A DNA stretch of 64,000 bases, taken from the NCBI GenBank assembly GCA_037447655.1, contig JBBHKE010002909.1:165671-229670 (forward strand), read 5' to 3'. A program made the position numbers and the translations under genes. Of this stretch, positions 62,561 through 64,000 are shown one piece after another (within the stretch, counting starts at the first letter, position 1; the number at the start of each line of letters is the position of its first letter). The notes below the pieces were generated by a model. It saw only the letters and a program-made list of their open reading frames with translations. It was not told the DNA's origin and made no database searches. Source of the DNA: Zygnema cylindricum (lineage: Eukaryota; Streptophyta; Zygnematophyceae; Zygnematales; Zygnemataceae).

Positions 62561-64000
62561 CTCCTCCTTCCTCCCTCAAACTCCGAAGCAAGAATGATGG
62601 AAGTCTTGGATTTCTTCTCACTGTCTCATCGGCTCTCCTGTCCATGGAAACCGGTTCTTATCCCGCTTCTTCTATCTCCTCGAAGTCCATAGGAGTATGT
62701 GAGGTTTTCGGTGAGTCTTTTGTATCTTAGATCTCCCCTGAATCTGTAATCACGCTTTCACTCATGTCCCTTTCGGGAACGACCAAGTTCTCCTCACTTT
62801 CGGACTCAAATCAGATCCTTATCTTCTTTGTATATTTGAAGGGGTCAAATGACTTCCCTTCATCCATGACAACTAAGTGATTGACCAGAATGATATCTTT
62901 CTTTGCTAAGTCATAGACTCTATATCCCTTAACATCCTCATCATATCCCACAAAGTATCCATGTTTTCCCTTAGCATCTAGTTTCTAGTTTTTCCTATCC
63001 GTGTCAAGACTGTAAACTTGGCAACCAAATACTTTAAGGTGTGAGATATCTGGTTTCCTTCCAACCCATATCTTTTAAGGTGTCACTCCCTTTACAGCTG
63101 AGGTAAGGACTCTATTCTTGATGTAGTTGGCACAGTTCATTGCTTCTGCCCAAAATCTCTTTCTTATTTTCTTGTCAGCCAACATACTGCGTACACTATC
63201 TCCTAGTGTTCGATTCAGCCTCTCAGCTATCCCATTTTGTTCCGCGTTATATGGTACAGTTTTCTGGTGCTGCACTCCCTCATCTCTCAGATATTCCTCA
63301 AACTCGTTAGAGGTATATTCCCCCCCATTATCACTCATTATCCTCTTAATGGGGGTTTCATGCAACTTTTCACTCCAAGCTTTATATTCTTTGAAGTAAG
63401 TTGATGCTTCAGATTTTGTTTTCACAAAGTAGACTCTAGAGTATCTAGACCAGTCATCAGTTACTGTCATCATAAACCTCTTTCCTCCAACCAAAGGTAC
63501 TTTTCCAGGTCCCCAAATATCTGTGTGGACCAAATCTAACACACTCTCACCTCTATATATCGTGGCTTTGGGAAAGGGAAGTTTATGAGCCTTACCTTGA
63601 GCACAACCACTACAACCATCCATCATTTCATTATCCCCAAACTGAATGCCATCTACTACCCCAACTTTTTTCATTTCCCTTAACCTATCAAAATGCACAT
63701 GCCCCAACCGCTTATGCCAAATCATCATCTTAGGAACACCAACATAGTAAGCATTCTTCTTTTCATTACTCAGATTAAGCCTAAACATTCCTTGGCTACC
63801 CTTATCTGCTGTGAAGTAAATTTCATCCCCATACTTAGCTGTAAAGACTCCCTTTCTAGTTAAGGTATCAAACTCATTGTCATCTAACACAGACGTAGAG
63901 ACAAGATTTTTACTCAGCTAAGGAATGTAAAGTACATCTGAGAATGTAAGTATAGAAGTCTTACCCTCCACTAAGACTATCAAATCTACTGATCCCACAA
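62561..64000 (-). pseudogene. Copia-8 protease end, GAG-pre-integrase and integrase
   Basis: 63075-63890 is a 271-codon block: MIWHKRLGHVHFDRL, CSGCAQGKAHKLPFPKA, DLVHTDIWGPGK, MSDNGGEYTSNEFEEY and NAEQNGIAERLNRTL, covering the zinc finger and DDE core, ending VLTSAVKGVTP then a stop. 62561-63074 holds the broken C-terminal region and acidic linker. Beyond 63890 a TAG interrupts the YIPQLSKNLVSTSV protease-end block that continues off-window. Confidence 0.92.

Larger units (their letters stand above)
59890..64000 (-). mobile_element. Copia-8: Ty1/copia element, 3' part (runs off window)
   Basis: 3' LTR 59890-60894, polypurine tract complement CTCCCCTTATTTTC at 60895-60908, RNase H, RT, integrase, GAG-pre-integrase and the protease C-terminal part at the right edge. 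Gag and the 5' LTR are outside. Its LTR is of the Copia-2 subfamily. Left target-site flank CGACA (59885-59889). Coding is well preserved (306 and 271 codon blocks). Confidence 0.93.

Overview
The window looks like transposon-dense nuclear DNA of a streptophyte plant, most likely a large-genome charophyte green alga or an early-diverging land plant. The supports are plant-type Ty1/copia and Ty3/gypsy proteins, a copia primer-binding site that matches the plant initiator-tRNA-Met anticodon arm, and a gypsy family carrying a C5-cytosine methyltransferase domain, an arrangement I recall being reported from charophyte algae. I see no intact host gene, rRNA, functional tRNA or CRISPR array. Almost every base belongs to an LTR retrotransposon, a solo LTR or a small DNA transposon, most of them broken by stops and frameshifts.

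Layout: 1-3007, a minus-strand Ty3/gypsy element (Gypsy-1) with its 5' LTR at 2533-3007, inserted into the methyltransferase domain of the next element. 3008-8607, the 3' half of a plus-strand methyltransferase-bearing gypsy element (DNMT-Gypsy copy 1): MTase C-terminus, RT, RNase H, integrase, PHD finger, 3' UTR and LTR. 8608-12729, a truncated minus-strand copia (Copia-1) whose 5' LTR holds an unrelated solo LTR. 12732-13014, a MITE. 13048-29073, remnants of DNA transposon(s) with CTTCCATYAG-type termini, interrupted by plus-strand Copia-2 (14143-28789). Copia-2's 5' LTR is itself split by a solo LTR (14844-23102), which contains the best-preserved element, minus-strand Copia-4 (15316-21363), and a further solo LTR (21393-22405). 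29074-32414 is mostly AT-rich DNA with microsatellites. 32415-49571 is DNMT-Gypsy copy 2 (LTR, PBS, gag, zinc knuckle, protease, methyltransferase, RT, RNase H, integrase, PHD), split by minus-strand Copia-9 (39963-46182). 49669-59889 is a gag-only, internally deleted copia (Copia-7) whose 5' LTR is split by Copia-6 (50391-56802). 59890-64000 is the 3' part of minus-strand Copia-8, inserted in the 3' LTR of Copia-7. Five-base target-site duplications (GTTGG, TGGTT, CAATC, ATAGG, AGATG) set most of this nesting order.

The most interesting system is the DNMT-Gypsy family. Between protease and reverse transcriptase it encodes a non-permuted, DNMT3-like cytosine methyltransferase, and after the integrase it ends in a PHD-type zinc finger. 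One polyprotein would therefore combine a DNA-methylation writer with a possible histone-tail reader. Both copies in the window are dead, and copy 2 has lost the catalytic cysteine. A second theme is the copia family: the gag start codon lies inside the LTR, the primer-binding site is read as gag codons and pairs with the middle rather than the 3' end of tRNA-iMet, and pol ends next to the polypurine tract, so coding runs essentially from LTR to LTR. Its LTRs share an inverted repeat, G-box palindromes, small hairpins and a tRNA-like segment.
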